The notes: generated by a model from the sequence alone, not told the origin. A stretch of DNA of 64,000 nucleotides from Streptacidiphilus sp041262525 (GCF_041262525.1 NZ_JBGCCK010000015.1:117965-181964), one strand, 5' to 3'. Shown: positions 1 through 9,850, numbered from the stretch's first letter. Program-made: numbers and translations.

Positions 1-1207
<1,207 letters not shown>

Positions 1208-1211
<4 letters not shown>

Positions 1212-2302
1212 TTCCGGGTCTCCTTCGCCTTCGCGACAGAACGACGGACCGGCGCGGGCGCGACGAACGCGGGCAGCAGGCCGAGCAGGACGACCGCCGC
1301 CGGCAGCAGCGGCAGCGTCGGTGCGGTCAGCGGCACCGGCGGCGGGTTGAGTATGTCGGCGTAGGCGGGACCGCAGAGCAGCATCCCGGCCGCCACGGCG
1401 ACGCCGGACCCGGCGACCAGCCAGGCGCGCAGGTCCCAGCGGTCCGGCCGGTAGCGGGTGCGGACCGCCCGCCGGCCACCGAGCAGCAGCCCGCCCGCCG
1501 CCGCGACCGCGCCGATCCCGAGCAGCGGCAGCGCCCACGCGGCGCCGTCCGCGCCGAGCAGTCCATAGGCGGCGACGCAGCAGCCGAGCAGTCCCGCCAG
1601 CGTCAGCACCGCCGTGGTCAGCCGGACCCGACGCGGCACGTCGGCCTGGCGGCCGAAGCCCCGCGTGTCCATTGCGGCGGCCAGGTTGACCGAGCGCTCC
1701 AACGCGCCCTCCAGCACCGGCACGCCGATGGTCAGCAGCACCTTGACGCCCTTCTCCGACCGGCCGCGCAAGCGCCGTGCGGAGCGCAGCCGCTGGGCGT
1801 CGGCAACCAGGTTCGGCGCGAAGGTCAGCGCGACGACGACGGCCACGCCCGCCTCGTAGAGCGCGCCCGGCAGCGAACGCAGCAGCCGCGCCGGATTGGC
1901 CAGCGCGTTCGCCGCGCCCACGCAGGCCAGCAGGACGGCCAGCCGCAGCGCGCCGTAGGCGGCGAAGAGGAACCCCTCCAGGCTGAGCGGACCGCCCAGC
2001 CGCACGCCCTTCGCCCATTCCGGCAGTGGGATCTCCGGCAGGGTGAAGAGGATGTGCGTCCCCGGGATCGGGGAGCCGAGCAGCGTGAAGGCGATCACCC
2101 TGATTCCCAGCACCAGCAGCCCCAGCCGCAGGAACACTCCGTACGAACGGGCCCACGGCGCGTCGGTCCTGCGCGCGGCCACGACGTAGCCCGCCACGGC
2201 CGCGATCAGGAGCAGCAGCAGCGGATTGGTGGTCCGCGAGGCGGCGGTGGCCAGCCCGAGGGCCCACAGCCACCAGGCGCCGGGATGCAGGGAGTGCTTC
2301 AT
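1208..2302 (-). CDS. ECF transporter transmembrane subunit EcfT (CbiQ-like)
   Basis: A 364-residue integral membrane protein of the EcfT/CbiQ type that links the ATPases to an S component. The first 60 residues hold hydrophobic segments (WWLWALGLA, NPLLLLLIAAVAGYVVAA), and several more follow to the C-terminus. The coupling-helix region carries the family's A-R-x motif pairs (LRSARRLRG and MDTRGFGR near residues 190-230). The ATG at 2302 begins 21 bp after the SCO2322-family stop. An in-frame GTG at 2359 would overlap that gene and is less likely. The gene is coupled to the ATPase by a 4-bp overlap. It belongs to the cobalamin-riboswitch operon, so B12 or cobalt transport is the probable role. 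Confidence 0.88.
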
Positions 2303-2322
2303 GTCGGTGAATTGATCGGGGG

Positions 2323-2991
2323 TCAGTTGGTGTTTCCGCGGCGGCGGTTCCGCCACCACGCCGCGCCGCCGAGTGCCGCGACGAGCGCTGCGCCGGCCGT
2401 CCAGCCGAGGACCGGCGTGGACGAGCCACCGCCCGTCGGCCTCGGCGCGGCCGCCGCCGGGGCGGAACCGTTGTCAGCGACGGCCTCGCCGCAGCCCTGC
2501 GCCGGATAGCCGGAGATGGCGCAGAGAATGCCGTTGCTGTCGTAACGCAGCGGTGGCACGAGCTGGGCCAGCAACTGCGCCGAGCTGGCGTCGGTCGCGA
2601 GCACCGCGCAGCCGCCCCGCTCGGCGGGCGCGCCCGCGTCCGTGCCGTAGTCGATGACGACGGCCACCCGCTTCTTCCCACTCACGGGAGGAGCCTTCGC
2701 GCACAGTTCAGCGAAGGACGGCGCGCCGGTGCTGCGCGGCTGCACGGCGTGCGCGCTGTCGACGCTGACGCCGAAGCGCCAGCCGTCGACAGAGCCGTCG
2801 GCCGGGACGTTGGTGTTCGGGCCCTGCTGCTGGTAGGTCCAGGCGCTGCCGCTCCAGGACCAGAACGACCAGTACCGGTACGCCGTCGCTGAGGCGGGTC
2901 CGGCGAGCAGCAGCGGCAGCAACGCCACCAGGGCGGCGGCCGACACGGCCACCGCCCTCGCGATCCGCCGGGGGATCGAGCGGGGTATCAA
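2323..2991 (-). CDS. SCO2322-family secreted membrane-anchored protein
   Basis: A 222-residue protein with an N-terminal signal segment (AVAVSAAALVALLPLLLAG, cleavage near ASATA), an extracellular domain of about 120 residues, a Pro/Ala/Gly linker and a C-terminal membrane helix followed by RNRRRG. The extracellular part starts with YRYWSFWSW, then GP..(N)..DG...WRF, and has several cysteines. It matches the family known only as SCO2322. A TTG at 2991 overlaps the upstream TGA by 4 bp (TTGA) and is the most likely start, giving translational coupling. The W/Y..GP..DG..W pattern loosely recalls the DUF4430 beta-domain of intrinsic factor and transcobalamin; this is inference only. Its place between a toroid protein and EcfT in a B12-riboswitch operon supports a role in presenting the transported ligand. 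Confidence 0.82.
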   Translation of the reverse strand: MIPRSIPRRIARAVAVSAAALVALLPLLLAGPASATAYRYWSFWSWSGSAWTYQQQGPNTNVPADGSVDGWRFGVSVDSAHAVQPRSTGAPSFAELCAKAPPVSGKKRVAVVIDYGTDAGAPAERGGCAVLATDASSAQLLAQLVPPLRYDSNGILCAISGYPAQGCGEAVADNGSAPAAAAPRPTGGGSSTPVLGWTAGAALVAALGGAAWWRNRRRGNTN

Positions 2992-4241
2992 GACCGCTTG
3001 CCGCGGGTGTAGCTGATGAAGAGACCGGCGCCGATGCTGGCGACCAGTGCCACGCCGAAAATCCACCACGGCGACGTGCCGCTGCTCTTCTTCGCGGGTG
3101 CGGCGGTGGCGGAGGCGGCGCTCGCCGGGGCGCTCGCGGTACTGGGCGTCGCGGCCGGGGTCGGGCCGGTGCCCTCCAACTGCGTGACCAGGTTGGTCGT
3201 GCCGAACTTCGTCGCGTCCGTGCCGGTCGCCTGCGCGGCGAGGATCAGCAGGGACAGCGCGCTCGGGCTGGCCGCACCGTGGTCGCCCTGGGTCCACGCC
3301 TGGCCGTTCTGCCGCAGCCAGCCCATCGCGCCCTGCGCGTCCGCGAGGCGGCCCTGGTGGGCCAGTGCGAGCACGGCCCACGCGGTGGCGGCATAGTCGG
3401 GGCTCGGCGCGGCGCCGGCCAGCGCCTGGGTCAGGTGCTCCTGGCCGCTCTTGAGCTGAACGGCGAGGTAGTTCGCGGCGGACGCGGCCGGGTCCGAGCA
3501 GGCCGCGGACGCGGCGGCGCTCGCGGTCGACGCGGCCACCGGCAGGAACGCCTGCTCCGCGCCGAGTGCGCCCTGCGCGCTGGCGAGACCGTTGGCGGCA
3601 AGCTTGCCGTTCTTGTCCGGCTGGTAGGCGAACGCGCCCTGCTGGGCCGCGGGCGCGGAGCAGCCGAGCTGGAACGCGGCCAGGCCCTGGACGGCGGTCT
3701 TGCCGTTCTTGGCCACGGTCGCCGGGTCGGTCTTGGCGGCGGCGAGCGCGGTGACGGCGAGCGCGGTGGAGTTCGCGTCGCTGGCGGCGCCCGGGTTGTA
3801 GGACCAGCCGCCGTCCTTGTTCTGCACGTTCTTGTACCAGGCCACGGCCTTGGCGACGGCGTCGTCGTGTCCACCGAGCGCGGTGAGTGCCTGGACGGCG
3901 ACGGCGGTGGCGTTGGTGTCCTCGGTCGCGGGCGCGCAGGCCTTGGCCGGGTCCGGGTTGTAGGAGGGCCAGCCGCCGTCGGCGCACTGCTGCTTGGTGA
4001 GCCAGTTCACGGCGGAGGCGGCCGGGGTGACGCCCTGGGTGTGCAGGGCGAGGATGCTCAGCGACTGCCGCCAGACGCCGTCGTAGGTGGGGTCGCTCTT
4101 GCCGTAGAGGCCGGCGGGCACGGTGACGGGCGCGGGCGATGCGGACGCGGCGAGGGCGGGCCCGGCGGCACCGATCAGGACGGCGGCGGAGACTGCGACA
4201 CCACACGCCGCCTTCGCGGCGGGGCGGACGGCGGAGAGCAT
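2988..4241 (-). CDS. Secreted, membrane-anchored alpha/alpha-toroid (prenyltransferase/squalene-oxidase repeat) protein
   Basis: A 417-residue exported protein: signal peptide (residues 1-33, ending GPALAAS), then DGGW/DGVW-type repeats (QQCADGGWPSYNP near 95, NKDGGWSYNP near 150) characteristic of alpha/alpha toroids such as squalene cyclases, prenyltransferase subunits and intrinsic-factor-type cobalamin binders. A low-complexity Ala/Ser/Thr/Pro stalk follows, then a C-terminal membrane helix (WWIFGVALVASIGAGLFI) and basic tail. No cyclase DxDD motif was seen, and the extracellular location argues against a terpene enzyme. The ATG at 4241 is chosen because it precedes a good signal peptide; upstream extensions run into the riboswitch. 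It is the first gene after a cobalamin riboswitch. Likely role: capture of cobalamin outside the membrane for the ECF importer (inference). Confidence 0.85.
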   Translation of the reverse strand: MLSAVRPAAKAACGVAVSAAVLIGAAGPALAASASPAPVTVPAGLYGKSDPTYDGVWRQSLSILALHTQGVTPAASAVNWLTKQQCADGGWPSYNPDPAKACAPATEDTNATAVAVQALTALGGHDDAVAKAVAWYKNVQNKDGGWSYNPGAASDANSTALAVTALAAAKTDPATVAKNGKTAVQGLAAFQLGCSAPAAQQGAFAYQPDKNGKLAANGLASAQGALGAEQAFLPVAASTASAAASAACSDPAASAANYLAVQLKSGQEHLTQALAGAAPSPDYAATAWAVLALAHQGRLADAQGAMGWLRQNGQAWTQGDHGAASPSALSLLILAAQATGTDATKFGTTNLVTQLEGTGPTPAATPSTASAPASAASATAAPAKKSSGTSPWWIFGVALVASIGAGLFISYTRGKRS

Positions 4242-4291
4242 GGCGGAAGGGGCCTTTCGGTGAGCGGAGGACGATCCGTAGCCTCGACGGT

Positions 4292-4402
4292 GTCGAGCCC
4301 CCACGGGTTCGACGCGCCGCTCGCGTCCTGACAGGCACTCCGGCTCTACGGCTGCGGGTCAGCGCCGGAATCCCACCGGCTTCCCCTGCTGGGACGCGGA
4401 TC
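4292..4402 (-). promoter_or_regulatory. Cobalamin (B12) riboswitch
   Basis: On the minus strand, positions 4385-4348 read GGGAAGCCGGTG, then GATTCCGGCGCTGACCCGC and AGCCGT. These match the conserved core of adenosylcobalamin riboswitches in order and spacing. A closing stem with arms GTCGA and TCGAC lies at 4313-4292, about 50 nt before the toroid gene's ATG, and could act as the expression platform. It should repress the downstream toroid-SCO2322-EcfT-EcfA operon when cobalamin is plentiful, as is known for this RNA class. Boundaries are approximate. Confidence 0.9.
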
Positions 4403-4443
4403 AAGTTGTGGAGTCACCTTAGCCTGAGCTCGGGATCAGCCAT

Positions 4444-4570
4444 GCAGTCACCCAACGGGCGCGGGGAACTGCGCGAGAAACCACCGTGTGCCGATGGCCC
4501 CTGCTCGTTCGGCGCGCCAGGTGGGCGGGTGGCTTGTCGCGCAGTTCCCCGCGCCCCTGGTGGTGCAACT
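4444..4570. repeat. Intergenic hairpin repeat, copy 1 (plus half-copy at 4621-4646)
   Basis: Left arm GGGCGCGGGGAACTGCGCGA and right arm TCGCGCAGTTCCCCGCGCCC form a long inverted repeat around a conserved centre containing GATGGCCC and TGCTCGTTC. The outer right end is GGTGCAACT. A solitary right arm (CCCCGCGCCCCTGGAGGTGCAACT-type) follows at 4621-4646, and its last bases form the TAG stop of the MBL-fold gene. The element lies between that gene's 3' end and the B12-riboswitch operon promoter. Confidence 0.85.
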
Positions 4571-4644
4571 GGTCCCATTGCCGACCGGCTCGCGCCCACG
4601 CGCCGGAGGCGCAAATCGGCAGCCCCGCGCCCCTGGAGGTGCAA

Positions 4645-5709
4645 CTACCTCGCGTGGTAGCGGATCGGCTCCTCGTCGGTGACCGCCTCAGCCAGGCCCG
4701 TCTTCACCAGCCTGCGCAAATGCGCTGCCGCCTCCGACACCGCCAGGTGCCGCGCCAGGAAGCCCAGCTCGGACCAGGGTCGGTTCCAGTGCATCCCCTG
4801 CGCCGCCTGCCACAGCGTGAGCGGCTCGTCGCGCAGCTGACCGTGCAGGTCGGCCAGCCGTTCCGCGTGATGGTCGAGCAGCGCTCGCACGCGTCCGGGC
4901 GCGTCCGCGAAGCGGTACTGGTGGGCCGGGAGGATCTCCTCCGGCGCCAGCGCCGCGATCCGCTCCAGGGAGTCGAGGAAGTCGCCGAGGGGGTCCGTCG
5001 GCTCGTCGCCCGGGTTCTCCGGGTAGAGGCTCACCACCGGGGTGATCGTCGGCAGCAGGTGGTCCCCGCTCAGCAGGCGCGTCTTCGGCTTCTCGTCCAG
5101 GTAGAGGCAGACGTGGCCCGGCGTGTGGCCGGGAGTCCACATCACCCGCAGCTCGCGGCCCGGCACGCCCGCGCTCTCGCCGTGGACCAGCTCCCGGTCC
5201 GGCACCGCCGCGCCCAGCGTCGCCGGACCGTTCTCCGAGTCGCCGCCCCAGGAGGCCAGGCCGTCCAGATGATCCTGTGGGACGCCCGCCGCGCGCATGG
5301 ACCGTGCCATCCGGCCGATCCACTTCTCCGTCGGGACGTCACGGATCGCCCGGACCACCGACGCCTCGGCCTCGTGCATCGCGATCCACGCCCCCGACGT
5401 CTCCTGCACGTGCGCGGAGAGGCCGTGGTGGTCGGGGTGGTGGTGGGTGATCAGCACGCCGTGCACGTCCGACAGGGCGAAGCCCGCCGCCGCGATGCCG
5501 GACGCGAGGATCTCCCGGCCGCTCGGGTCGTCCCATCCGGTGTCGACGAGCACCGGCCCGCTCGTGCTCTCCAGCAGGTAGACGAGCGTGTAGCGCAGCG
5601 GATTGTCGGGGATCGGCACGGGGATGCTCCACACGCCGCCGCCCAGGTCCTGCACGGGCGGGAGGACCCGGTCGCGCCACGCCGCACGGTCGGGGGTGTC
5701 CTGCGGCAC
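4645..5709 (-). CDS. MBL-fold metallo-hydrolase
   Basis: A 354-residue metallo-beta-lactamase-fold hydrolase. The metal-binding motif ITHHHPDHHGL sits near residue 90, followed by the downstream TPGHTPGHVCLYL His (near 190) and SGDHLLP Asp-His (near 225). A winged-helix-like C-terminal region (SEAAAHLRRLVKTGLAE) is typical of the subfamily with a beta-lactamase-associated tail. The substrate is unknown; such proteins hydrolyse thioesters or lactones. The GTG at 5709 has GAGGAGG 5 nt upstream. It is divergent from the aldehyde dehydrogenase, with a KstR-like palindrome (5726-5739) just before its start, so it probably belongs to the same regulon. Its stop codon is formed by the end of an intergenic repeat. 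Confidence 0.88.
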   Translation of the reverse strand: MPQDTPDRAAWRDRVLPPVQDLGGGVWSIPVPIPDNPLRYTLVYLLESTSGPVLVDTGWDDPSGREILASGIAAAGFALSDVHGVLITHHHPDHHGLSAHVQETSGAWIAMHEAEASVVRAIRDVPTEKWIGRMARSMRAAGVPQDHLDGLASWGGDSENGPATLGAAVPDRELVHGESAGVPGRELRVMWTPGHTPGHVCLYLDEKPKTRLLSGDHLLPTITPVVSLYPENPGDEPTDPLGDFLDSLERIAALAPEEILPAHQYRFADAPGRVRALLDHHAERLADLHGQLRDEPLTLWQAAQGMHWNRPWSELGFLARHLAVSEAAAHLRRLVKTGLAEAVTDEEPIRYHAR

Positions 5710-5725
5710 GGGGCCTCCTCAAATG

Positions 5726-5739
5726 TGGAACACGTTCCT
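5726..5739. promoter_or_regulatory. KstR-like operator A
   Basis: TGGAACACGTTCCT fits the mycobacterial KstR consensus TNNAACNNGTTNNA at every fixed base but the last. It lies 17 bp before the MBL-fold gene start (minus) and about 120 bp before the divergent aldehyde dehydrogenase. Confidence 0.6.
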
Positions 5740-5793
5740 TGCGTCATGCACCTAATCCGGGAGGGTACTGCATGGGCATTGCCGCCTATAAGT

Positions 5794-5811
5794 AGAACTG
5801 GTATCAGTTCT
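5794..5811. promoter_or_regulatory. 18-bp inverted repeat in aldehyde dehydrogenase promoter
   Basis: AGAACTGGTATCAGTTCT consists of perfect 7-bp arms (AGAACTG/CAGTTCT) around GTAT, 49 bp upstream of the aldehyde dehydrogenase ATG. The AAC and GTT cores are 8 bp apart rather than the 2 bp of KstR-type sites, so it may bind a different regulator. No match to a named operator is claimed. Confidence 0.5.
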
Positions 5812-5859
5812 CATGGAGTGGGACGGCAGCTTTCCGGTGTCCCGTGGGAGGAGAGATCG

Positions 5860-7350
5860 ATGACCGACAGCGCAGCAGCGTCCGGCGGATTCACCGAGTA
5901 CGGCGAGCTCTACATCGGCGGTTCGCTGGTGGCCCCCGCCGGGGCCGAGGTGATCGAGGTGATCTCGCCGCACACCGAGGAGGTCATCGGGCGCGTGCCG
6001 CACGCCTCCCGCGAGGACGTGGACCGGGCCGTCGCGGCCGCGCGCAAGGCGTTCGACGACGGCCCCTGGCCACGGATGAGCCTGGACGAGCGGATCGAGA
6101 TCTGCGCACGGATCAAGGACGGCATCGCCGCCCGCGCGGACGAGATCGCCCGCGTGATCAGCTCCGAGAACGGCTCGCCGTACTCGTGGAGCATCCTGGC
6201 CCAGGCCTACGGCCCGATGATGATCTGGGACGCGGCGATCACCAACGCCCGCAAGGTGGTCCTGGAGGAGTACCGCGGCGGCGTGCTCAGCCCGATCCTG
6301 GTCCGACGCGAGCCGGTCGGCGTCGTGGCGGCGATCGCGCCGTGGAACGTCCCGCAGTTCATCGCGGCGGCGAAGCTCGCGCCGGCGCTGCTGATGGGCT
6401 GCACCGTGGTGCTCAAGCCCTCGCCCGAGACGCCGCTCGACTCCTACATCCTCGCCGAGATCGCGACCGAGGCCGGACTGCCGGAAGGCGTGCTCAGCAT
6501 CCTGCCCGCCGACCGCGAGGTCAGCGAGTACCTGGTCGGCCACCCCGGCATCGACAAGGTCTCCTTCACGGGCTCGGTCGCGGCGGGCAAGCGCGTCATG
6601 GAGGTCGCCTCGCGCAACCTCACCCGCGTCACGCTGGAGCTGGGCGGCAAGTCCGCCGCGATCCTGCTGCCCGACGCGGACCTGGACGCGGCGGTGGCGA
6701 ACCTGATGGGGTCCTCCTACATGAACAACGGCCAGGCCTGCGTGGCGCTGACCCGCGTGCTCGCTCCGCGCTCCCGCTACGACGAGATCGCGGAGAAGAT
6801 GGCGGCGGCCGTCAGCGCGCTCGTCGTCGGCGACCCGCTCGCCGCCGAGACACAGGTCGGCCCGCTGGTCGCGAAGCGCCAGCAGCAGCGCAACCTGGAC
6901 TACATCCGCATCGGCCAGGAGGAAGGCGCGAAGGTCCTCACCGGCGGCGGCGTCCCGGCGTCCCAGCCGAAGGGCTGGTACGTCGAGCCGACGCTGCTGG
7001 GCTCGGTCGACAACCGGATGCGGGTCGCCCGCGAGGAGATCTTCGGCCCGGTGGTCTGCCTGCTGCCCTACGACGACGAGGCGGATGCGATCCGCATCGC
7101 CAACGACTCCGACTACGGCCTCTCCGGCAGCGTCTGGGCGGGCGACGCGGAGCACGGCGTAGAGATCGCCCGGCAGGTGCGGACCGGGACCTTCTCGGTC
7201 AACAGCTTCAGCCTGGACTTCAACGGCCCGTTCGGCGGGTTCAAGAACTCCGGCCTGGGCCGCGAGTTCGGCGTCGAGGGACTGGCGGGCTTCCTGGAGG
7301 AGAAGACCATCAACCTCCCACAGGGTTACCCCGTCCCCGGGGAGAGCTGA
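5860..7350 (+). CDS. Aldehyde dehydrogenase family protein
   Basis: A 496-residue NAD(P)-dependent aldehyde dehydrogenase of normal family length. It shows AIAPWNVPQF and VLKPSPETP (cofactor pocket, near 155-180), FTGSVAAGK (near 230), the glutamate motif LELGGKSAAILL (near 255) and the nucleophile in NNGQACVALTRV (Cys near 290). The ATG at 5860 has GGGAGGAGAG 5-12 nt upstream; the open frame extends 1.3 kb further 5' but only as an antisense shadow of the MBL-fold gene. The stop overlaps the ferredoxin ATG by 1 bp (TGATG). The promoter region carries a KstR-like palindrome and an 18-bp inverted repeat. Likely role: oxidation of an aldehyde in lipid, alcohol or sterol side-chain catabolism; the substrate is not known. 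Confidence 0.93.
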   Translation: MTDSAAASGGFTEYGELYIGGSLVAPAGAEVIEVISPHTEEVIGRVPHASREDVDRAVAAARKAFDDGPWPRMSLDERIEICARIKDGIAARADEIARVISSENGSPYSWSILAQAYGPMMIWDAAITNARKVVLEEYRGGVLSPILVRREPVGVVAAIAPWNVPQFIAAAKLAPALLMGCTVVLKPSPETPLDSYILAEIATEAGLPEGVLSILPADREVSEYLVGHPGIDKVSFTGSVAAGKRVMEVASRNLTRVTLELGGKSAAILLPDADLDAAVANLMGSSYMNNGQACVALTRVLAPRSRYDEIAEKMAAAVSALVVGDPLAAETQVGPLVAKRQQQRNLDYIRIGQEEGAKVLTGGGVPASQPKGWYVEPTLLGSVDNRMRVAREEIFGPVVCLLPYDDEADAIRIANDSDYGLSGSVWAGDAEHGVEIARQVRTGTFSVNSFSLDFNGPFGGFKNSGLGREFGVEGLAGFLEEKTINLPQGYPVPGES

Positions 7351-7577
7351 TGGGCGACCGCTGGCGGATCGAGGTCGACCGGGGGGTCTGCATCAGCGGG
7401 GGCTTCTGCGCGGCGAGCGCGCCTGAGGCGTTCAGGTTGGACGCGGCGCGTCAGTCCCACCCGATCGAAGAGGAGATCGACGCGTCGGAGGCGGTGCTTG
7501 GCGCAGCGGAGAGCTGCCCGGTGGAGGCGATCCTGATCCAACTGGCGGAGACCGGAGACCCTGTCTTTCCGGACTAA
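7350..7577 (+). CDS. [3Fe-4S]-type small ferredoxin
   Basis: A 75-residue ferredoxin with CISGGFC near residue 14 and ESCPVEAI near residue 57. This is the CxxGGxC...CP pattern of single-cluster actinobacterial ferredoxins that usually serve cytochromes P450. Its ATG overlaps the aldehyde dehydrogenase stop, so the two are co-translated. No P450 gene is present in the window; the electron acceptor may be encoded elsewhere. A hairpin repeat begins 6 bp after the stop. Confidence 0.9.
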   Translation: MGDRWRIEVDRGVCISGGFCAASAPEAFRLDAARQSHPIEEEIDASEAVLGAAESCPVEAILIQLAETGDPVFPD

Positions 7578-7582
7578 GCGTG

Positions 7583-7710
7583 AGTTGCAACTCCCCAGGG
7601 GCGCGGGGAACTGCGCGACAAGCCACTGATGTGGGGTGTCCCCGAACGCGCAGGGCCATGCGCACAGGGTGGTTTCTCGCGCAGTTCCCCGCGCCCCCGG
7701 AGGTGCAACT
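7583..7710. repeat. Intergenic hairpin repeat, copy 2
   Basis: A full-length copy with outer ends AGTTGCAACT and GGTGCAACT, and inner arms AGGGGCGCGGGGAACTGCGC / GCGCAGTTCCCCGCGCCCC. It fills the space between convergent genes (ferredoxin and the TetR regulator). On the minus strand its terminus reads TAGTTGCACC, giving the TetR gene its TAG stop. Confidence 0.88.
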
Positions 7711-8308
7711 ATCCCTCGATGGTCAGCAATTTGCAGGCCGTCTCAAGGTCGATACGCACCTGCGCGATCGACGCCCTTCCCGACAGCCACGTCACCAGCG
7801 CCGAGTGCCACGTGTGCTCGATGACCCGCACCGCCGCCAGCTGTTCGCGCGACGGAGCGTGGTCCAGCCCCATCGCGTCCAGGATCAGCGCGCCGGTGAT
7901 CCGGCTCACCTGGTCCACCTCCGCGCTCACCGAGCGGTCCGCGAAGGTCAGCGCGCGGACCATCGCCTCCGCGAGCTGCGGCTCGCGCTGGAGGCCGCGG
8001 AAGGTCCGCATCAGCGTCTCCGCCACCCGTGCTCCCGGGTCGTCGCCCGCGGCGGGATGCTTGCGGGTCTGCTCCTGGAACAGCTGCAGCTGGTCCTGCA
8101 TCGTCGCGACCAGCAGATGCACCTTCGAGGGGAAGTACCGGTAGAGCGTGCCCAGGGCCACGCCCGCCGTGTCCGCGACCTCCCGCATCTGGACCGCCTC
8201 GAAGCCGCCGCGCGACGCCAACTGCGCGGCGGTGTGCAGGATGCGGCGGCGACGTGCCTCCTGCCGCTCGGTGAGCGGCGGCGCCGAGGGCCGCGGGGTG
8301 GTCGTCAT
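7709..8308 (-). CDS. kstR-like: TetR-family repressor, KstR-like
   Basis: A 199-residue TetR/AcrR regulator. The N-terminal helix-turn-helix spans residues 15-65 and includes GGFEAVQMREVAD and GVALGTLYRYFPSKVHLLV, which is strikingly like mycobacterial KstR, the repressor of cholesterol catabolism. The ligand domain follows to residue 199. The ATG at 8308 has TAGGAG 6 nt upstream. It is divergent from the glycosyltransferase operon, with a perfect KstR-type palindrome (8444-8457) in the shared intergenic region, suggesting autoregulation and control of that operon. Other such palindromes in the window precede the fused acyl-CoA dehydrogenase and the MaoC hydratase. In mycobacteria the inducer is a steroid CoA thioester; the ligand here is inferred to be similar. 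Confidence 0.85.
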   Translation of the reverse strand: MTTTPRPSAPPLTERQEARRRRILHTAAQLASRGGFEAVQMREVADTAGVALGTLYRYFPSKVHLLVATMQDQLQLFQEQTRKHPAAGDDPGARVAETLMRTFRGLQREPQLAEAMVRALTFADRSVSAEVDQVSRITGALILDAMGLDHAPSREQLAAVRVIEHTWHSALVTWLSGRASIAQVRIDLETACKLLTIEG

Positions 8309-8443
8309 CGAGAGCTCCTACGTACCTACCACTGGATCCCCGAATGATGGCGCAGAGAGCGGGCGTGGCGCGAATCACCCGCCCCGGCCGATTTCGTAAA
8401 GCTACGGACCGGTAATCTTCAAGCTCTCTCGCTGCCGCCCCGC

Positions 8444-8457
8444 TGGAACGTGTTCTA
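8444..8457. promoter_or_regulatory. KstR-like operator C
   Basis: TGGAACGTGTTCTA is a complete match to TNNAACNNGTTNNA. It lies 68 bp before the GT4 gene and 136 bp before the divergent KstR-like gene. Confidence 0.7.
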
Positions 8458-8524
8458 GATTACCCTGACCGGGGCAGCCCGGGGAGGGCGCAGGAGAAGC
8501 AAGAGACCCAGGAGAGGGGTCCAG

Positions 8525-9850
8525 TTGACCGCGAGCCACGACGAGCCGCTGCGCATCGCCCTGCTCTCGTACAAGGGCAACCCGTTCTGCGGCGGCCAGG
8601 GCGTCTACGTCCGGCACCTGTCGCGGGAGCTCGCCCGGCTCGGGCATGACGTGCGCGTGCTCGGCGGTCAGCCGTATCCGACCCTCGACTTCGACGCGGT
8701 CGACCCCGACGGGCCCGGTCGGCTCGCCTTCGGCGAGATCGCCAGCCTCGACCTCTACCGCGACCCTGACCCGTTCCGGACGCCCGCGCTCTCCGAGTAC
8801 CGCGGGCCGGTCGACGTGCTGGAGACGGCGATCATGCGCACCGGCGGCTTCCCCGAGCCGCTGACCTTCAGCCTGCGCGCCCGCCGCCACCTCGCCCAGC
8901 ACCGTGGCCGCTACGACGTCGTCCACGACAACCAGACCCTCGGCTACGGCCTGCTCGGTCTGGACCGGATCGGCTTCCCGCTGGTGACCACGATCCACCA
9001 CCCGATCACCGTCGACCGCGCGCTGGACCTCGACGCCGCCGAGGGCCCGCTCAAGAAGCTCTCGGTGCGCCGCTGGTACGGGTTCACCCGGATGCAGCGC
9101 CGCGTCGCGGCCCGCCTGGACTCGGTGCTCACCGTCTCGGAGAGCTCCGCCCGCGAGATCGTCGACCACCTCGACGTCGCGCCGCAGCGCGTGCACGTCG
9201 TCCCGATCGGCGCGGACGTCGACCTGTGGTCGCCGGACCCGGCCGTCGCCGAGGTGCCCGGGCGGATTGTCACCACCGCCAGCGCCAACGTGCCGCTCAA
9301 GGGCCTGGTCCATCTCGTCGAGGCGCTGGCCAAGGTCCGCACCGAGCGCGACGCGCACCTCGTCGTCGTCGGCAAGCGGCCCGAGGGCGGGCCGGTCGCC
9401 GAGGCGATCCGGCGGCTCGGGCTGGAGGACGTCGTCGAGTTCCGCGGCGGCATCGACGACGCCGCCTTCGTGGACCTGGTGCGCAGCGCGCAGGTCGCCT
9501 GCGTGCCGTCCCTCTACGAGGGCTTCTCGCTGCCGGCCGCCGAAGCGATGGCCACCGGGACACCGCTGGTCGCGACGACCGGCGGGGCGATCCCCGAGGT
9601 CGCCGGGCCGGACGGGGAGACCTGCCTGGCCGTGCCGCCGGGCGACCCCGGCGCACTGGCCGCCGCGCTCGGCCGGCTGCTGGACGAGCCGGAGCTGCGC
9701 GCCAGGATCGGCGCGGCGGGCCGCGAGCGGGTGCTGGCCCGCTTCACCTGGCGCCGGGCGGCCGAGCTGACCGTCGAGCGGTACCGCGAGGTGATCGCGA
9801 CCGGGGTCGGGCAGCGTGCCCGGGCCGGCGCCGGCTGGCGCTACGTCTGA
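8525..9850 (+). CDS. GT4-family glycosyltransferase
   Basis: A 441-residue GT-B fold glycosyltransferase. The N-terminal half has GGQGVYVRHLSRELARLGH (near residues 24-42) and the C-terminal half has VPSLYEGFSLPAAEAMATG (E-x7-E, near 328-345), which is diagnostic of GT4 retaining enzymes that use nucleotide sugars. A TTG start at 8525 is chosen from the upstream GGAGAGGGG and the sequence beginning right after it (TASHDEPLRIALLSYKG). It is the first gene of a three-gene operon with a methyltransferase and a toroid protein, behind a KstR-like operator. The acceptor is unknown; a lipid acceptor would fit the regulation (inference). Confidence 0.88.
   Translation: MTASHDEPLRIALLSYKGNPFCGGQGVYVRHLSRELARLGHDVRVLGGQPYPTLDFDAVDPDGPGRLAFGEIASLDLYRDPDPFRTPALSEYRGPVDVLETAIMRTGGFPEPLTFSLRARRHLAQHRGRYDVVHDNQTLGYGLLGLDRIGFPLVTTIHHPITVDRALDLDAAEGPLKKLSVRRWYGFTRMQRRVAARLDSVLTVSESSAREIVDHLDVAPQRVHVVPIGADVDLWSPDPAVAEVPGRIVTTASANVPLKGLVHLVEALAKVRTERDAHLVVVGKRPEGGPVAEAIRRLGLEDVVEFRGGIDDAAFVDLVRSAQVACVPSLYEGFSLPAAEAMATGTPLVATTGGAIPEVAGPDGETCLAVPPGDPGALAAALGRLLDEPELRARIGAAGRERVLARFTWRRAAELTVERYREVIATGVGQRARAGAGWRYV

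Noticed and set aside
2988..4241. Possible terpene cyclase or prenyltransferase enzyme
   Set aside because: The protein is exported and membrane-anchored, lacks the DxDD motif and sits in a B12-riboswitch transport operon.
4486..5859. Long 5' extension of the aldehyde dehydrogenase reading frame
   Set aside because: It is antisense to the MBL-fold gene, lacks family homology and the ATG at 5860 has a clear ribosome site.
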